Source of the DNA: an uncultured Christensenellaceae bacterium
GTDB taxonomy: Bacteria > Bacillota > Clostridia > Christensenellales > Christensenellaceae
Reading direction: 5' to 3'
DNA: 40,327 nt
Assembly: GCA_934373295.1 (NCBI GenBank)
Contig: CAKROK010000012.1
Coordinates: forward strand, 1-40,327
Both the position numbers and the translations under genes were made by a program. The notes beneath the pieces were generated by a model. The model did not search any database. It was given only the letters and a program-made list of their open reading frames with translations, and was not told the DNA's origin. Of this stretch, positions 23,226 through 32,523 are shown one piece after another (position 1 is the stretch's first letter; every line of letters begins with the position of its first letter).

Positions 23226-24837
23226 CCTGATATTGGCCGCCGTCCTCGCGCTTTTTGCCATGGGCTGTTCATCCGAAGCGCAGGTAAAGGAGATAGACAC
23301 CTCAAACGCCATAATAACGGACGGACAAGCCTCCGCGACTCCCTTGCAGAAGGGCGCGGACGAATCAAAAAAAGACGTCGTAAGCAGCCTTAACATAGGA
23401 ATTTTAAAGGATATAGGCTCGCTGCATCCGCTGTATTTAAACAACGAGCAGACGGAAAACGTGCTGTCGCTCATCTTTGAACCTGCGATAAAGTTAGACG
23501 CATCTGACCTGCCCTCATCCGGCGTGATAGAGAGCTGGGAGTGGAACAGCGACAAAAAGATATACACCTTCCACGTCAGAAAAAACGTGTATTATCACGA
23601 TTCCGAGAGCACCGTCACTGCGGACGACATTCTCTATGCGTTTGAAAAGATAATGGACAGCAGCGCGTCGGAATGCCGCTACAGTCAATATAAGGGCTGC
23701 GTAAAGAGCTATGAAAAGACGGACGACTATACCTTTACAGTCAGCCTGAAGCGCGTTTCAAACGACATATTCTACCTTTTGAGCTTCCCCGTATTTCAAA
23801 AGTCGGTTTACGGCGGTCTGGACGTAAACACGCTTAAAACTCCCGTGGGGACGGGCGCTTATAAGGTCAAGAGCTTTGACGTGAATTCGGGCATGGAGCT
23901 TGTCGCGAACGACAACTGGTGGAAGGTCGCGGGGGATATCGAAAAGATATACGTGAAGTTTTATTCCTCGCAGGATGAGATAAATTCCGCATACAGGGTG
24001 GGGGATATCGACACGCTTCTAAACATCGACATGAACGCCGCGGCGACCTCCGGCTCGAAATCCACGGTATATTACGCGACGACGCAGTATTACGACGCGC
24101 TCATAGTCAACTGTAAGAGCTATCCCACTAATATAAAAGAAGTAAGGCAGGGCTTAAATTATCTGATTGACAGAAGTGCGCTAATAAAGCAGAGCTTACA
24201 GGGCGAGGGCTATCCCACCATGACGCCGCTTCGGCTGGATAAGTGGTATACGCACGGCATAGAGCCTGTCGAGGATAGCGCGAAGAAGGCGATGAAGTGC
24301 TTTAAATCGGCGGGATTTTCAAAGGACGGCTCAGGGGACATGATGCATAACGGCGTGAGAACGTCGCTGAAGCTAATATACTGCGAATCATCAAGCTCGA
24401 GCTATCGCTCAAACGTCGCGGCGATACTGCGCACACAGCTTTCCGAGGCGGGGATAAACCTCGATATTGAAAAGCTATCTGAGAACAGCTTTTTATCCGC
24501 GATAGATAACGGAGAATACGACTTAGCGCTTTGCTCATTCTACAATAGGGCGAACGACGATATCTCCATGTTTTTCGGCTCGAGCGCGACGCTCAACTAC
24601 GGAAAATATGAGGGCGAGAGCGTGGACGACCTCATAAAGGCGGTGCGCGACGTAAACGGTGAGGAGGAGGCTACGGCGGCGTATACTAAGCTGTACTCAT
24701 ATCTTATAGAAAACGTGCCGCATATCGGGCTGTATTTCAGAACGCACAGCGTAGTACTTCCATCGGGAATACCGAATGTCGGATTGCTGCGCGCGAGGAG
24801 CGTGTTTGCGGACATCAACACATGGAAGACGGAATAG
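23191..24837 (+). CDS. Oligopeptide-type ABC substrate-binding lipoprotein (SBP family 5)
   Basis: Extracellular solute-binding protein of the OppA/DppA class. The signal peptide ends at a lipobox AMGC with Cys26; Ala at -3 is less common than Leu. The mature protein has the family core: SLNIGILKDIGSLHPL, the signature KIYTFHVRKNVYYHDSESTV then TADDILYAFEKI, TPVGTGAYKVKSFD, and a typical ending VPHIGLYFRTHSVVLP. The 548-residue length fits. ATG 23191 overlaps the transglycosylase end by 35 bases and has AGGTGG before it. No permease or ATPase gene is nearby, so it must serve a transporter encoded elsewhere, or have taken a cell-wall peptide sensing role suggested by its neighbour; the latter is speculation. 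Confidence 0.93.
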   Translation: MTFTKSCIRACSLILAAVLALFAMGCSSEAQVKEIDTSNAIITDGQASATPLQKGADESKKDVVSSLNIGILKDIGSLHPLYLNNEQTENVLSLIFEPAIKLDASDLPSSGVIESWEWNSDKKIYTFHVRKNVYYHDSESTVTADDILYAFEKIMDSSASECRYSQYKGCVKSYEKTDDYTFTVSLKRVSNDIFYLLSFPVFQKSVYGGLDVNTLKTPVGTGAYKVKSFDVNSGMELVANDNWWKVAGDIEKIYVKFYSSQDEINSAYRVGDIDTLLNIDMNAAATSGSKSTVYYATTQYYDALIVNCKSYPTNIKEVRQGLNYLIDRSALIKQSLQGEGYPTMTPLRLDKWYTHGIEPVEDSAKKAMKCFKSAGFSKDGSGDMMHNGVRTSLKLIYCESSSSSYRSNVAAILRTQLSEAGINLDIEKLSENSFLSAIDNGEYDLALCSFYNRANDDISMFFGSSATLNYGKYEGESVDDLIKAVRDVNGEEEATAAYTKLYSYLIENVPHIGLYFRTHSVVLPSGIPNVGLLRARSVFADINTWKTE

Positions 24838-24927
24838 TCAAATAAAAATTTTTTGAATAGAAAAGGCCTCTTTTTAAGATAATAGAGCTATAGCCAACAG
24901 GCGATTACTTAAAAGGAGGTTTTTATT

Positions 24928-25101
24928 ATGAATACCAATCCCAACAAGAGCATTTGCTGTGAGGTGACGAATTGCGTACATAACTGCGGCTGCTCGGACG
25001 GTAGATACTGCACAAAAGAGGGCGGCATCAAAGTTGGCACGCATGAGGCGAACCCGACAGTCCCCGAATGCACGGACTGCCTTTCCTTCGAAATGAGATA
25101 G
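24928..25101 (+). CDS. DUF1540-family cysteine-rich mini-protein
   Basis: The 57 residues hold eight Cys (10, 11, 16, 20, 22, 28, 48, 51) and two His (18, 39). The pattern CxVxxCxxN near the start and CTxCLSFE-like end match my memory of DUF1540, a small family of Clostridia and Bacilli thought to bind metal; function unknown. The start ATG 24928 has a perfect AAAGGAGG (24912-24919). A possible promoter, TTGAAT (24853-24858) with TAAGAT (24875-24880), lies upstream. It stands alone between the polA operon and pgi. A redox or metal-storage role is only inference from the Cys content. Confidence 0.85.
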   Translation: MNTNPNKSICCEVTNCVHNCGCSDGRYCTKEGGIKVGTHEANPTVPECTDCLSFEMR

Positions 25102-25237
25102 TCGCAGCCAAACGGCTATGAGCCGAAATGATCGATGCGCCCAAGCTATCTTGTATATGGTTTATAAAAATCGGCTTTTGCGCTTTGCCTGACGAAATAA
25201 TGCTATTATCGCGTCAAGCCGGCGTTTCGGCAGGATC
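25102..25237. other. Gene-free stretch after the DUF1540 gene
   Basis: No convincing gene is seen. A hairpin CGGCT/AGCCG is centred near 25118, and an extended -10-like TGCTATTAT occurs at 25201-25209, just ahead of the strong terminator. It may be the 3' end of the DUF1540 transcript. Confidence 0.4.
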
Positions 25238-25265
25238 CCGCCCGAGTTTGCTCGGGCGGTTTTTT
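25238..25265 (+). terminator. Strong rho-independent terminator before pgi
   Basis: CCGCCCGAG (25238-25246) and CTCGGGCGG (25251-25259) pair perfectly with loop TTTG, followed by six T (25260-25265). It separates the DUF1540 gene from the pgi-glycogen operon. Confidence 0.95.
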
Positions 25266-25290
25266 GTAAAAAATGCGTGTAGTTATTTCC

Positions 25291-25319
25291 TTTTCAAACT
25301 GCATGTGATAAAATATTAT
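25291..25319 (+). promoter_or_regulatory. Promoter of pgi and probably the glycogen operon
   Basis: TTTTCA (25291-25296) and TATTAT (25314-25319) are spaced by 17 bases, 35 bases before the pgi ATG. No further clear promoter or terminator was seen up to the end of rnhA. Confidence 0.55.
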
Positions 25320-25354
25320 AAACGTTAGACGATATTTTTAGGAGGCTCTTTACT

Positions 25355-26752
25355 ATGAGACAACCCATTTTCTTCGATTTTAACAACATGACTTCGGATA
25401 AGGTTCGCGGCGGTCTTTCGCGCGAGGATATCGCCGAGCAGGCGGCTAAAATACCGCTCATTCATGAAGGCGTTTCAAAAAAGCGCGGCGAGAACCGCTG
25501 GAGGGAGCTTCCCTATAATCAGGCTGATATCGTGGCAGATATGGTCAAGGAGGCAAAGCGCATAAACGACAACTATGACGCTTTTGTCGTTTTAGGCATA
25601 GGCGGCTCTGCGCTCGGCTCAAAGGCGCTCTTTTCAGCCTTAAAGCACTTAAAATATAACGAGCTTTCGCGTGAAAAGAGGGGTGGAGCGAGATTTTACG
25701 TCGCGGATAATGTCGACCCGGAGGGTTTAAGCGCGCTTTTTGACGTCATCGACCCCAAAAAGACGGTTTTCCACGTGATAACCAAATCGGGCAACACTGT
25801 CGAGACGGTCACACAGTTCATGCTCGCTCTCGATATGCTTAAAAAAGAGGTGGGCGACGACTACAAAGACAATATTATAATCACCACGGACAAGGAAAAG
25901 GGCAATGTCAAGCGCATTGCGGATGAATACGGCTTCAAGACATATGTCGTACCGGACGGCGTGGGCGGAAGGTTCTCCGTGCTCTGTCCGGTCGGTCTGC
26001 TCTCCGCGGCGGTGCTCAACATCGACATAGACGCGCTGTTAAAGGGCGCGGCGGCGATGCACGAGCTTTGCATGAAGCCCGCTCTTGAGGAAAATCCCGC
26101 GTATATGTATGCACTTTTGTACACTCTCGCCATGAAAAAGGGCGTGAACATATCCGTCATGATGCCCTATGCGGACAGTTTAGCCTGCACGGCGGAATGG
26201 TACGCGCAGCTTTGGGCGGAATCCCTCGGCAAGAAGTTTGATAACGAGGGCAGGGAGGTGTTCGTCGGTCAGACGCCCGTGCGCGCGCTGGGCGTGACGG
26301 ATCAGCACTCACAGGTCCAGCTATATACCGAGGGACCGTTTGATAAAATTATCACATTCATCGAGGTCAAGAATTTCAGGACAAAGCTCGATATCCCAAA
26401 TGCGCCCATAAACGTCTATGACGCGGAATATTTAGCGGGACAGAGCTTCAACAAGCTCATATCCTCCGAGATGCGCGCGACAGAGGCGGCCGTGACCAAG
26501 GCGGGCAAGATGAATATGAGAATAACGCTTGACACAGTGGACGAATATAGCTACGGCGCGCTGCTCATGTTCTTCGAGATGGCGACCGCCGCTGCGGGTG
26601 AATTTTTAAACATAGACGCATTCGATCAGCCGGGCGTCGAGGCGGGCAAAATAGCCACTTTTGCGCTCATGGGCAGAGAGGGCTATGAGGAAAAGGCCAA
26701 GGAGATACTGGGCGGCGCGGCTCACGACGAAAAGCTGATATACAGCTTATAA
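25355..26752 (+). CDS. pgi: Glucose-6-phosphate isomerase
   Basis: Interconverts glucose-6-phosphate and fructose-6-phosphate in the cytosol. The 465 residues match the short Bacillota-type enzyme (about 450). Two SIS sugar-binding folds: VVLGIGGSALGSKALFSAL (about 80-97) and the phosphate loop TKSGNTVET. Likely catalytic residues: Glu289 (WAESLGKK), His318 (DQHSQVQL) and Lys432 (PGVEAGK). AGGAGG lies before the ATG. It is 40 bases upstream of glgB in the same direction, so glucose-6-phosphate supply appears to be co-expressed with glycogen metabolism. Confidence 0.97.
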   Translation: MRQPIFFDFNNMTSDKVRGGLSREDIAEQAAKIPLIHEGVSKKRGENRWRELPYNQADIVADMVKEAKRINDNYDAFVVLGIGGSALGSKALFSALKHLKYNELSREKRGGARFYVADNVDPEGLSALFDVIDPKKTVFHVITKSGNTVETVTQFMLALDMLKKEVGDDYKDNIIITTDKEKGNVKRIADEYGFKTYVVPDGVGGRFSVLCPVGLLSAAVLNIDIDALLKGAAAMHELCMKPALEENPAYMYALLYTLAMKKGVNISVMMPYADSLACTAEWYAQLWAESLGKKFDNEGREVFVGQTPVRALGVTDQHSQVQLYTEGPFDKIITFIEVKNFRTKLDIPNAPINVYDAEYLAGQSFNKLISSEMRATEAAVTKAGKMNMRITLDTVDEYSYGALLMFFEMATAAAGEFLNIDAFDQPGVEAGKIATFALMGREGYEEKAKEILGGAAHDEKLIYSL

Positions 26753-26792
26753 AAAAGAACCTGATTTACGATTAGACAAGAGGGGGATATTA

Positions 26793-28694
26793 ATGAACGG
26801 CTTTTTGGGCATAAAGGACGACGTATATCTGTTCAACACGGGATGCGCACAGCGCGCATACGACGTCTTTGGGTGCCATGAGGTTTTAGGCGGGCGGTAT
26901 TCCTTTTGCGTATGGGCGCCCAATGCGTCTAATGTGAGCGTCGTGGGCGACTTCAACGGCTGGGACGAGCATAAAAACCCCATGACCTGCGAGCACGGCG
27001 TGTGGTTAGCCGAGCTTGACGGCGTAAAACAGGGCGATAACTATAAATACGCCGTAACAGATTGCTCGGGAAATACCGTTTATAAAGCCGACCCGTTCGC
27101 ATTTCACAGCGAGACGCGCCCGGGGAACGCCTCAAAGGTATGGAGCTTGGATTACGATAAATGGACGGATTCTGATTTTTTAAAAAAGCGCGCTTCAAAG
27201 AGACATCATAACCTGCCCATGAGCATATATGAGATGCATTTAGGCTCATGGCGCACGCGCGAGGGCGATCGTTTCCCCAGCGTATACGCGCTTGCGGACG
27301 AGGTCGCGTCGTATGTAAAGCAGATGGGCTATACTCACATCGAGCTTTTGCCCATTGAGGAGCATCCGTTTGACGGCTCGTGGGGATATCAGGTCACGGG
27401 GTATTATTCCGTGACGTCGCGCTACGGCTGTCCGCAGGATTACATGCACTTCATAGACGTCATGCATCAAAACGGCATAGGCGTAATTATAGATTGGGTC
27501 CCCGCGCATTTTCCCAAGGATGAGCACGGTCTCGCGCGGTTTGACGGGACGTGCCTGTTTGAGCATCCCGACCCGCTCATGGGAGAGCAGCCGCAGTGGG
27601 GGACGTATATCTTTGACTATACTAAGCCGCAGGTCAGGAGCTTTCTCATATCTAACGCGCTGTTCTGGATGGATAAATATCACGTCGACGGCATCCGTGT
27701 GGACGCGGTCTCATCCATGCTGTATCTCGATTTTTGCAGAGAACCGGGCAGATCGCGCAAAAATAAATACGGCGAAAACACGTATTTAGAGGCGATAGAC
27801 TTCATAAAACAGCTGAATACGACCGTGCATGAGCTTTTTAAGGGCTGCCTCATGATAGCGGAGGAAAGCTCGTCATATCCCAAGGTCACTGGAAAGGTAT
27901 CCGAGGGCGGACTCGGATTTGACTACAAATGGAACATGGGCTTTATGAACGACACGCTAAAGTACTTCTCCATGGACAGCGTTTACCGCAAATATCACCA
28001 CGACCTCATAACCTTTGCGATGATGTATGCGTCGAGCGAGCATTTTATTTTGCCATATTCTCACGACGAATGCGTCCACGGCAAAAAGTCCATGGTCGAT
28101 AAGATGAGCGGGGATTATTGGAGAAAGTTCGCGACACTGCGCGCGCTGTACGGCTTCATGTTCGCGCATCCTGGCAAAAAGCTGATGTTCATGGGCGACG
28201 AGTTTGCGCACTTTGCGGAGTGGGATGAAAAGCATCAGCTCGACTGGTTCTTATTGGATTATGACTCTCACCGCACCATGAAGGACTACGTCCGTGACTT
28301 AAACAAATACTACCGCTCAAACCGCAGCTTATACGAGCTTGAGGAGAGCTGGGATGGATTTTTGTGGCTGAATGCGGACGACAAGGACAACAGCGCGGCG
28401 GCGTTCATGAGGAGCTCACGCCAAAGGGGCGGAAAGATAAAGAGGACGGTATGTGTGTTTAACTTCACGCCCGTCGTGCGGTATAATTACAGGATAGGCA
28501 TTCCGCTTTGCGGCAAGCTCACTGAAAAGATAAACAGCGACGACATGAAATACGGCGGGAGCGGCGTCTCCACGGGCAGCGTAGAGACGGACAGCATCCC
28601 CGTAAACGGATTTGAAGAGTCGTTTTCGATAATACTTCCTCCGCTCGCGGCGGTATATTACGATTTCAAGGAATACGTTAAAGATAAGGAATGA
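26793..28694 (+). CDS. glgB: 1,4-alpha-glucan branching enzyme
   Basis: Introduces alpha-1,6 branches into glycogen. An N-terminal CBM48 module (about 20-120, including YSFCVWAPNASNVSVVGDFN) precedes the GH13 barrel. Catalytic residues: nucleophile Asp304 (GIRVDAVSS), acid Glu357 (IAEESS), third acid Asp425 (YSHDE). The C-terminal beta domain covers about 520-630. At 633 residues it has one CBM48 only, like Bacillus enzymes. AGAGGGGG precedes the ATG. Order glgB-C-D-A-P equals that of Bacillus subtilis. Confidence 0.97.
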   Translation: MNGFLGIKDDVYLFNTGCAQRAYDVFGCHEVLGGRYSFCVWAPNASNVSVVGDFNGWDEHKNPMTCEHGVWLAELDGVKQGDNYKYAVTDCSGNTVYKADPFAFHSETRPGNASKVWSLDYDKWTDSDFLKKRASKRHHNLPMSIYEMHLGSWRTREGDRFPSVYALADEVASYVKQMGYTHIELLPIEEHPFDGSWGYQVTGYYSVTSRYGCPQDYMHFIDVMHQNGIGVIIDWVPAHFPKDEHGLARFDGTCLFEHPDPLMGEQPQWGTYIFDYTKPQVRSFLISNALFWMDKYHVDGIRVDAVSSMLYLDFCREPGRSRKNKYGENTYLEAIDFIKQLNTTVHELFKGCLMIAEESSSYPKVTGKVSEGGLGFDYKWNMGFMNDTLKYFSMDSVYRKYHHDLITFAMMYASSEHFILPYSHDECVHGKKSMVDKMSGDYWRKFATLRALYGFMFAHPGKKLMFMGDEFAHFAEWDEKHQLDWFLLDYDSHRTMKDYVRDLNKYYRSNRSLYELEESWDGFLWLNADDKDNSAAAFMRSSRQRGGKIKRTVCVFNFTPVVRYNYRIGIPLCGKLTEKINSDDMKYGGSGVSTGSVETDSIPVNGFEESFSIILPPLAAVYYDFKEYVKDKE

Positions 28695-28713
28695 ATTAAG
28701 GGAGGATACAACT

Positions 28714-29910
28714 ATGAACACATCAAAAAAATGCGTTGCCATGCTGCTTGCGGGAGGACAGGGCAGCAGATTGGGCGTTCTCACGAGGCATAGGGCGAAG
28801 CCGGCGGTGCAGTACGGCGGAAAATACCGCATAATCGACTTTCCCCTTTCAAACTGCGTTCATTCGGGTATCGACACGGTGGGCGTGCTCACGCAGTATC
28901 AGCCGCTTGAGCTGAACTCCTATATCGGAACGGGCGCATCTTGGGATTTAGACAGCATCACGGGCGGCGCATACGTTCTTCCTCCCTATGTGAAGGGCGG
29001 CGAAAAGGGAGAGTGGTACAGCGGAACGGCGAATGCCATCTTCCAAAACACGTATTTTATCGACAAATTCCGCCCCAAATACATTATCGTATTATCCGGC
29101 GACCACATCTATAAGATGGACTACGCCAAGATGATAGATTTTCACGAAAAAAACGGCGCGGACGCGACCATTGCGGTCATTAAAGTCCCCATGGAGGAGG
29201 CGTCCCGCTTCGGCATAATGAACACGGATGAGGATCTTCGAATAGTCGAGTTTGAGGAGAAGCCCGAGCATCCCAAGAACAACATGGCGTCCATGGGCGT
29301 ATACGTTTTCACGTGGGAGGTCGTGAGGAAATACCTCGAGGAGGACGACGCCGACCCGAATTCGTCAAACGACTTCGGAAAGAACATCATTCCCGCGATG
29401 CTTGCAGGCGGCGAAAAGCTCTTTGCATATCCCTTTGAGGGGTATTGGAAGGACGTCGGCACGGTGGACAGCCTTTGGGACGCGAACATGGATCTTTTGG
29501 AAAAGGACCCCGACCTCGACCTGTCTGACGCGTCCTGGAGAATTTACTCCAGAAACCCCAACATGCCGCCGCAGTACGTCTCCGCGACGGCGTCAATAAA
29601 GCGCAGCATAGTGACAGAAGGCTGCATGATATACGGCACGGTCAATAACTCCGTACTATTTGAAGGAGTAAAGATAGAAGAAGGCGCGACCGTTGAGGAC
29701 AGCATAATAATGACGGGCACCATCGTCAAAAAGGGCGCAGTCATTCGCCGCGCTATAATCGATGAAAACAACGTCGTCGAGGAGGACGCTCAGGTAGGCG
29801 AAAAGGACGGCAAGATCGCCGTAATAGGCACAGATTGCGTCGTAAAGAGCGGCTCATACGTCTACGCCGGACAAATGATCGACCCGAATACGGTCATCGA
29901 TAACAAGTAA
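28714..29910 (+). CDS. glgC: Glucose-1-phosphate adenylyltransferase, catalytic subunit
   Basis: Makes ADP-glucose from glucose-1-phosphate and ATP, the committed step of glycogen synthesis. The nucleotidyltransferase domain (about 1-270) shows LLAGGQGSRLGVLTRHRAKP with the full GGxGxRL motif (14-20), the PAVQYGGKYRIIDF segment and LSGDHIYKMDY. A left-handed beta-helix follows (about 290-398), with hexapeptide-like repeats. The 398-residue length is usual. GGGAGG lies before the ATG. glgD follows after 11 bases; in Bacillota the two form a mixed complex with GlgC as the active partner. Confidence 0.97.
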   Translation: MNTSKKCVAMLLAGGQGSRLGVLTRHRAKPAVQYGGKYRIIDFPLSNCVHSGIDTVGVLTQYQPLELNSYIGTGASWDLDSITGGAYVLPPYVKGGEKGEWYSGTANAIFQNTYFIDKFRPKYIIVLSGDHIYKMDYAKMIDFHEKNGADATIAVIKVPMEEASRFGIMNTDEDLRIVEFEEKPEHPKNNMASMGVYVFTWEVVRKYLEEDDADPNSSNDFGKNIIPAMLAGGEKLFAYPFEGYWKDVGTVDSLWDANMDLLEKDPDLDLSDASWRIYSRNPNMPPQYVSATASIKRSIVTEGCMIYGTVNNSVLFEGVKIEEGATVEDSIIMTGTIVKKGAVIRRAIIDENNVVEEDAQVGEKDGKIAVIGTDCVVKSGSYVYAGQMIDPNTVIDNK

Positions 29911-29921
29911 GGAGGCTTTCC

Positions 29922-31049
29922 ATGCTTAAAAACGTTTTTGGATTGATATACACGGGTGAGGAGAACCTGAACCTCATCGAGCTTACGGCGAGAAGGGCGG
30001 TGGGCGCGCTGCCCGTCGCGGGAAGATACAGGGTCATAGACTTCATTCTTTCAAACATGGTGAACTCCGGCATAAGGAACGTCGGCGTTATCGCGCAAAA
30101 GAACTATAACTCACTCATGGATCACTTGGGCTCGGGCAAGGAATGGGATCTTTCGAGAAAAAATGACGGATTATTCATGCTCCCGCCGTTTGACTCCGCA
30201 TCGAACAGGGGATATGCGCGCGGGGTATGCGACGCGGTTAGAAACGCCATGCAGTATGTGCGCCGCGCGTCTCAGCAATATTGCATATTATCCGGCTGTT
30301 ATACCATTTTCAACGCGGATTTAGAGGAGCTTGTGAGGCGGCATATCGACACGAATGCGGATATAACCATGCTTTATAATGAGCAGGAGAAGCTGCTCGA
30401 GGACGAAGTTTTATTCCAAGATACGCGCATTTTCATAAACGAAAAGGGCAGGGTCATCGATATGGAGATGAACTCCGCAATGCCCACCTCCTCTCTCATC
30501 GGCATGGACACCTATGTGATAAGAAAAGACCTGCTCGAATATCTCGTTGAGGACTCCACCGCGAGAAACAAGTATAATTGGGTTCAGGATGTGCTCATCC
30601 CCAACATCGACAGGCTGAACATCTATGCGGTAAAGCACGACGGATATGTGGGCAGGATGCACTCCGTAAACGAGTATTTCAGGATAAATAAGGACATAAT
30701 CTCGCCCGAGGTCATGGCCGATCTGTTTAAGAGCGACCGCCCGATATTCACTAAAATTAAGGACGAAGCGCCCACGAAGTTCGGTGACAACGCGGACGTC
30801 AAAAACTCTATAATCGCAAACGGCTGCACTATCGAGGGCAAGGTGGAAAACTGCGTCCTGTTTAGAAATGTTCACGTCGGCCCGAACTCCGTCATAAAGG
30901 ACAGCATAATCATGCAGGGCTCGCAGGTCTACGGCGGCTGCCGCTTGGAAAACGTCATACTCGACAAGTCCGTACAGGTGCGCTCGGGTAAGACGCTCAT
31001 CGGGGATAAATCCTATCCTGTCATAATCAAAAAGGGAGCATTGCTATGA
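29922..31049 (+). CDS. glgD: GlgD, non-catalytic partner of glucose-1-phosphate adenylyltransferase
   Basis: Homologue of GlgC that raises the activity of GlgC in Bacillota (known from Geobacillus and Streptococcus). The 375 residues begin MLKNVFGLIYTGEENLNLIE and lack the GGxGxRL loop seen in GlgC, as GlgD proteins do. The RRAVGALPVAGRYRVIDFIL segment that follows is kept. A C-terminal beta-helix (about 285-375: NSIIANGCTIEGKVENCVLF) is present. AAGGAGG lies before the ATG; the stop overlaps glgA by four bases. Loss of the catalytic loop is normal here, not decay. Confidence 0.95.
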   Translation: MLKNVFGLIYTGEENLNLIELTARRAVGALPVAGRYRVIDFILSNMVNSGIRNVGVIAQKNYNSLMDHLGSGKEWDLSRKNDGLFMLPPFDSASNRGYARGVCDAVRNAMQYVRRASQQYCILSGCYTIFNADLEELVRRHIDTNADITMLYNEQEKLLEDEVLFQDTRIFINEKGRVIDMEMNSAMPTSSLIGMDTYVIRKDLLEYLVEDSTARNKYNWVQDVLIPNIDRLNIYAVKHDGYVGRMHSVNEYFRINKDIISPEVMADLFKSDRPIFTKIKDEAPTKFGDNADVKNSIIANGCTIEGKVENCVLFRNVHVGPNSVIKDSIIMQGSQVYGGCRLENVILDKSVQVRSGKTLIGDKSYPVIIKKGALL

Positions 31050-32491
31050 CATCTCCAAAGAAAATTCTACTCGTGGGCGCTGAATGCGCTCCGTTTGCTA
31101 AGACGGGCGGCCTCGCGGACGTCATAGGCACGCTGCCCGCTCAGCTCAAAAAGCTGGGTGCGGACGCGCGCGTGATGATGCCCCTGCATAGACAGATAAA
31201 GGAAAAATACCGCTATGAGCTTTATCACATATGTACGTTTTACGTGACGTTGGGCTGGCGCACACAGTTTTGCGGGATAGAGACATTGACCGTAAACGGC
31301 ATACAGTATTATTTCGTCGATAACGAATACTACTTCGGCGGTCCGATATATAAGGGCGGAGAGGCGGAGGGCGAGCAGTACGCGTTTTTCAGCCGCGCCG
31401 TGCTCGAGGCATTGCCGCTCATAGACTTCATGCCGGACGTCATCCACGCGAACGACTGGCACACCGCCATGATACCCATGCTCATAAAGACGCAGTATTC
31501 GGGCGACGTGGGCAGGATAAGCACGCTGTTCACGATACACAATATCGCCTATCAGGGACGGTTTAGCCCGTTTTTCGTAAAAGACCTGCTGGGCGTTCCG
31601 GATAGCTTTATAACCCCGCAGTACATGGAGGCGTATGGCGACGCGAACTTTCTAAAGGCGGGCATAGTCTTTTCGGATAAGGTGAACACAGTCTCGCCGT
31701 CATATGCGCAGGAGCTTAAATATCCATATTATTCCGAAGGAATGGACGGCGTATTAAACTCGCGCGGGGGCGATTTCTGCGGCATAATAAACGGCATCGA
31801 CACGATATCGTTTGACCCGCATACTGATAAAAACATCAAAAATCACTATACCTCGGGCAGCTTATATAACAAAAAACAGGATAAACTCGCGCTTATAGAG
31901 GAACTATCGCTGAACGCGGATGAGTATACGCCCGTGATATCGATGGTCACGCGGCTTACGGAGCAAAAGGGGATCGACCTCGTGATGTATGCGCTTAGCG
32001 GCATAATGGCGCAGGATATATGTCTTGTGGTTTTGGGCAGCGGGGATAAGAAATACGAGGACTTTTTCTTCTCCGCACAGGCTAAATATCCCGGAAAAAT
32101 CGCCTACAGCAATAAATACGACGAAGCGCTTTCACACAGAATATACGCGGGGAGCGATCTGTTCCTCATGCCCTCAAAATTTGAGCCGTGCGGAATATCG
32201 CAAATGATCGCGATGAGATACGGCACGCTGCCCATAGTGCGCGAGACGGGCGGACTAAAGGACACGGTCAAGCCGTATAATGAATTTGAACAGAGCGGAA
32301 CGGGATTTTCATTCGCAAACTACAACGCGGATGAAATGCTCGGCGTGATAAAGCTCGCGCTTAGCGTCTATCGCGACGAAAAGCGCTTTAGGGGCATACA
32401 AAAGCAGGCCATGGCGGAGGATTTCAGCTTTGAGACATCCGCGAAAAAATATCTTGAGCTATATAAAAGCTGCATTGAAAGGCGGCTTTAG
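31046..32491 (+). CDS. glgA: Glycogen synthase (ADP-glucose type, GT5)
   Basis: Elongates glycogen from ADP-glucose. The 481 residues have the two Rossmann-like halves of GT-B enzymes. KTGGLADVIGTLP (Lys19 binds ADP-glucose) is at the N-terminus. HANDWHTAMIP sits near residue 130. The nucleotide-site loop SKFEPCGISQMIAMRYG is in the C-terminal half. ATG 31046 overlaps the glgD stop (ATGA), with AAGGGAG upstream. Length is typical of Bacillota enzymes. Confidence 0.97.
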   Translation: MTSPKKILLVGAECAPFAKTGGLADVIGTLPAQLKKLGADARVMMPLHRQIKEKYRYELYHICTFYVTLGWRTQFCGIETLTVNGIQYYFVDNEYYFGGPIYKGGEAEGEQYAFFSRAVLEALPLIDFMPDVIHANDWHTAMIPMLIKTQYSGDVGRISTLFTIHNIAYQGRFSPFFVKDLLGVPDSFITPQYMEAYGDANFLKAGIVFSDKVNTVSPSYAQELKYPYYSEGMDGVLNSRGGDFCGIINGIDTISFDPHTDKNIKNHYTSGSLYNKKQDKLALIEELSLNADEYTPVISMVTRLTEQKGIDLVMYALSGIMAQDICLVVLGSGDKKYEDFFFSAQAKYPGKIAYSNKYDEALSHRIYAGSDLFLMPSKFEPCGISQMIAMRYGTLPIVRETGGLKDTVKPYNEFEQSGTGFSFANYNADEMLGVIKLALSVYRDEKRFRGIQKQAMAEDFSFETSAKKYLELYKSCIERRL

Positions 32492-32523
32492 AATATTTTT
32501 TATCAAATAAAGGAGGATTCAGC

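Noticed and set aside
24860..24875. AAAAG-GCCT-CTTTT as terminator of the polA operon
   Set aside because: A five-pair stem of mostly A-T pairs is too weak; it could still slow the polymerase, but no call is made.
25128..25328. 66-codon open frame across the terminator before pgi
   Set aside because: It runs through a perfect terminator stem, lacks a ribosome site and has no recognisable features.
29922..31049. GlgD as a decaying duplicate of glgC
   Set aside because: Loss of the GGxGxRL loop is the defining trait of GlgD in Bacillota; the frame is intact and well placed.
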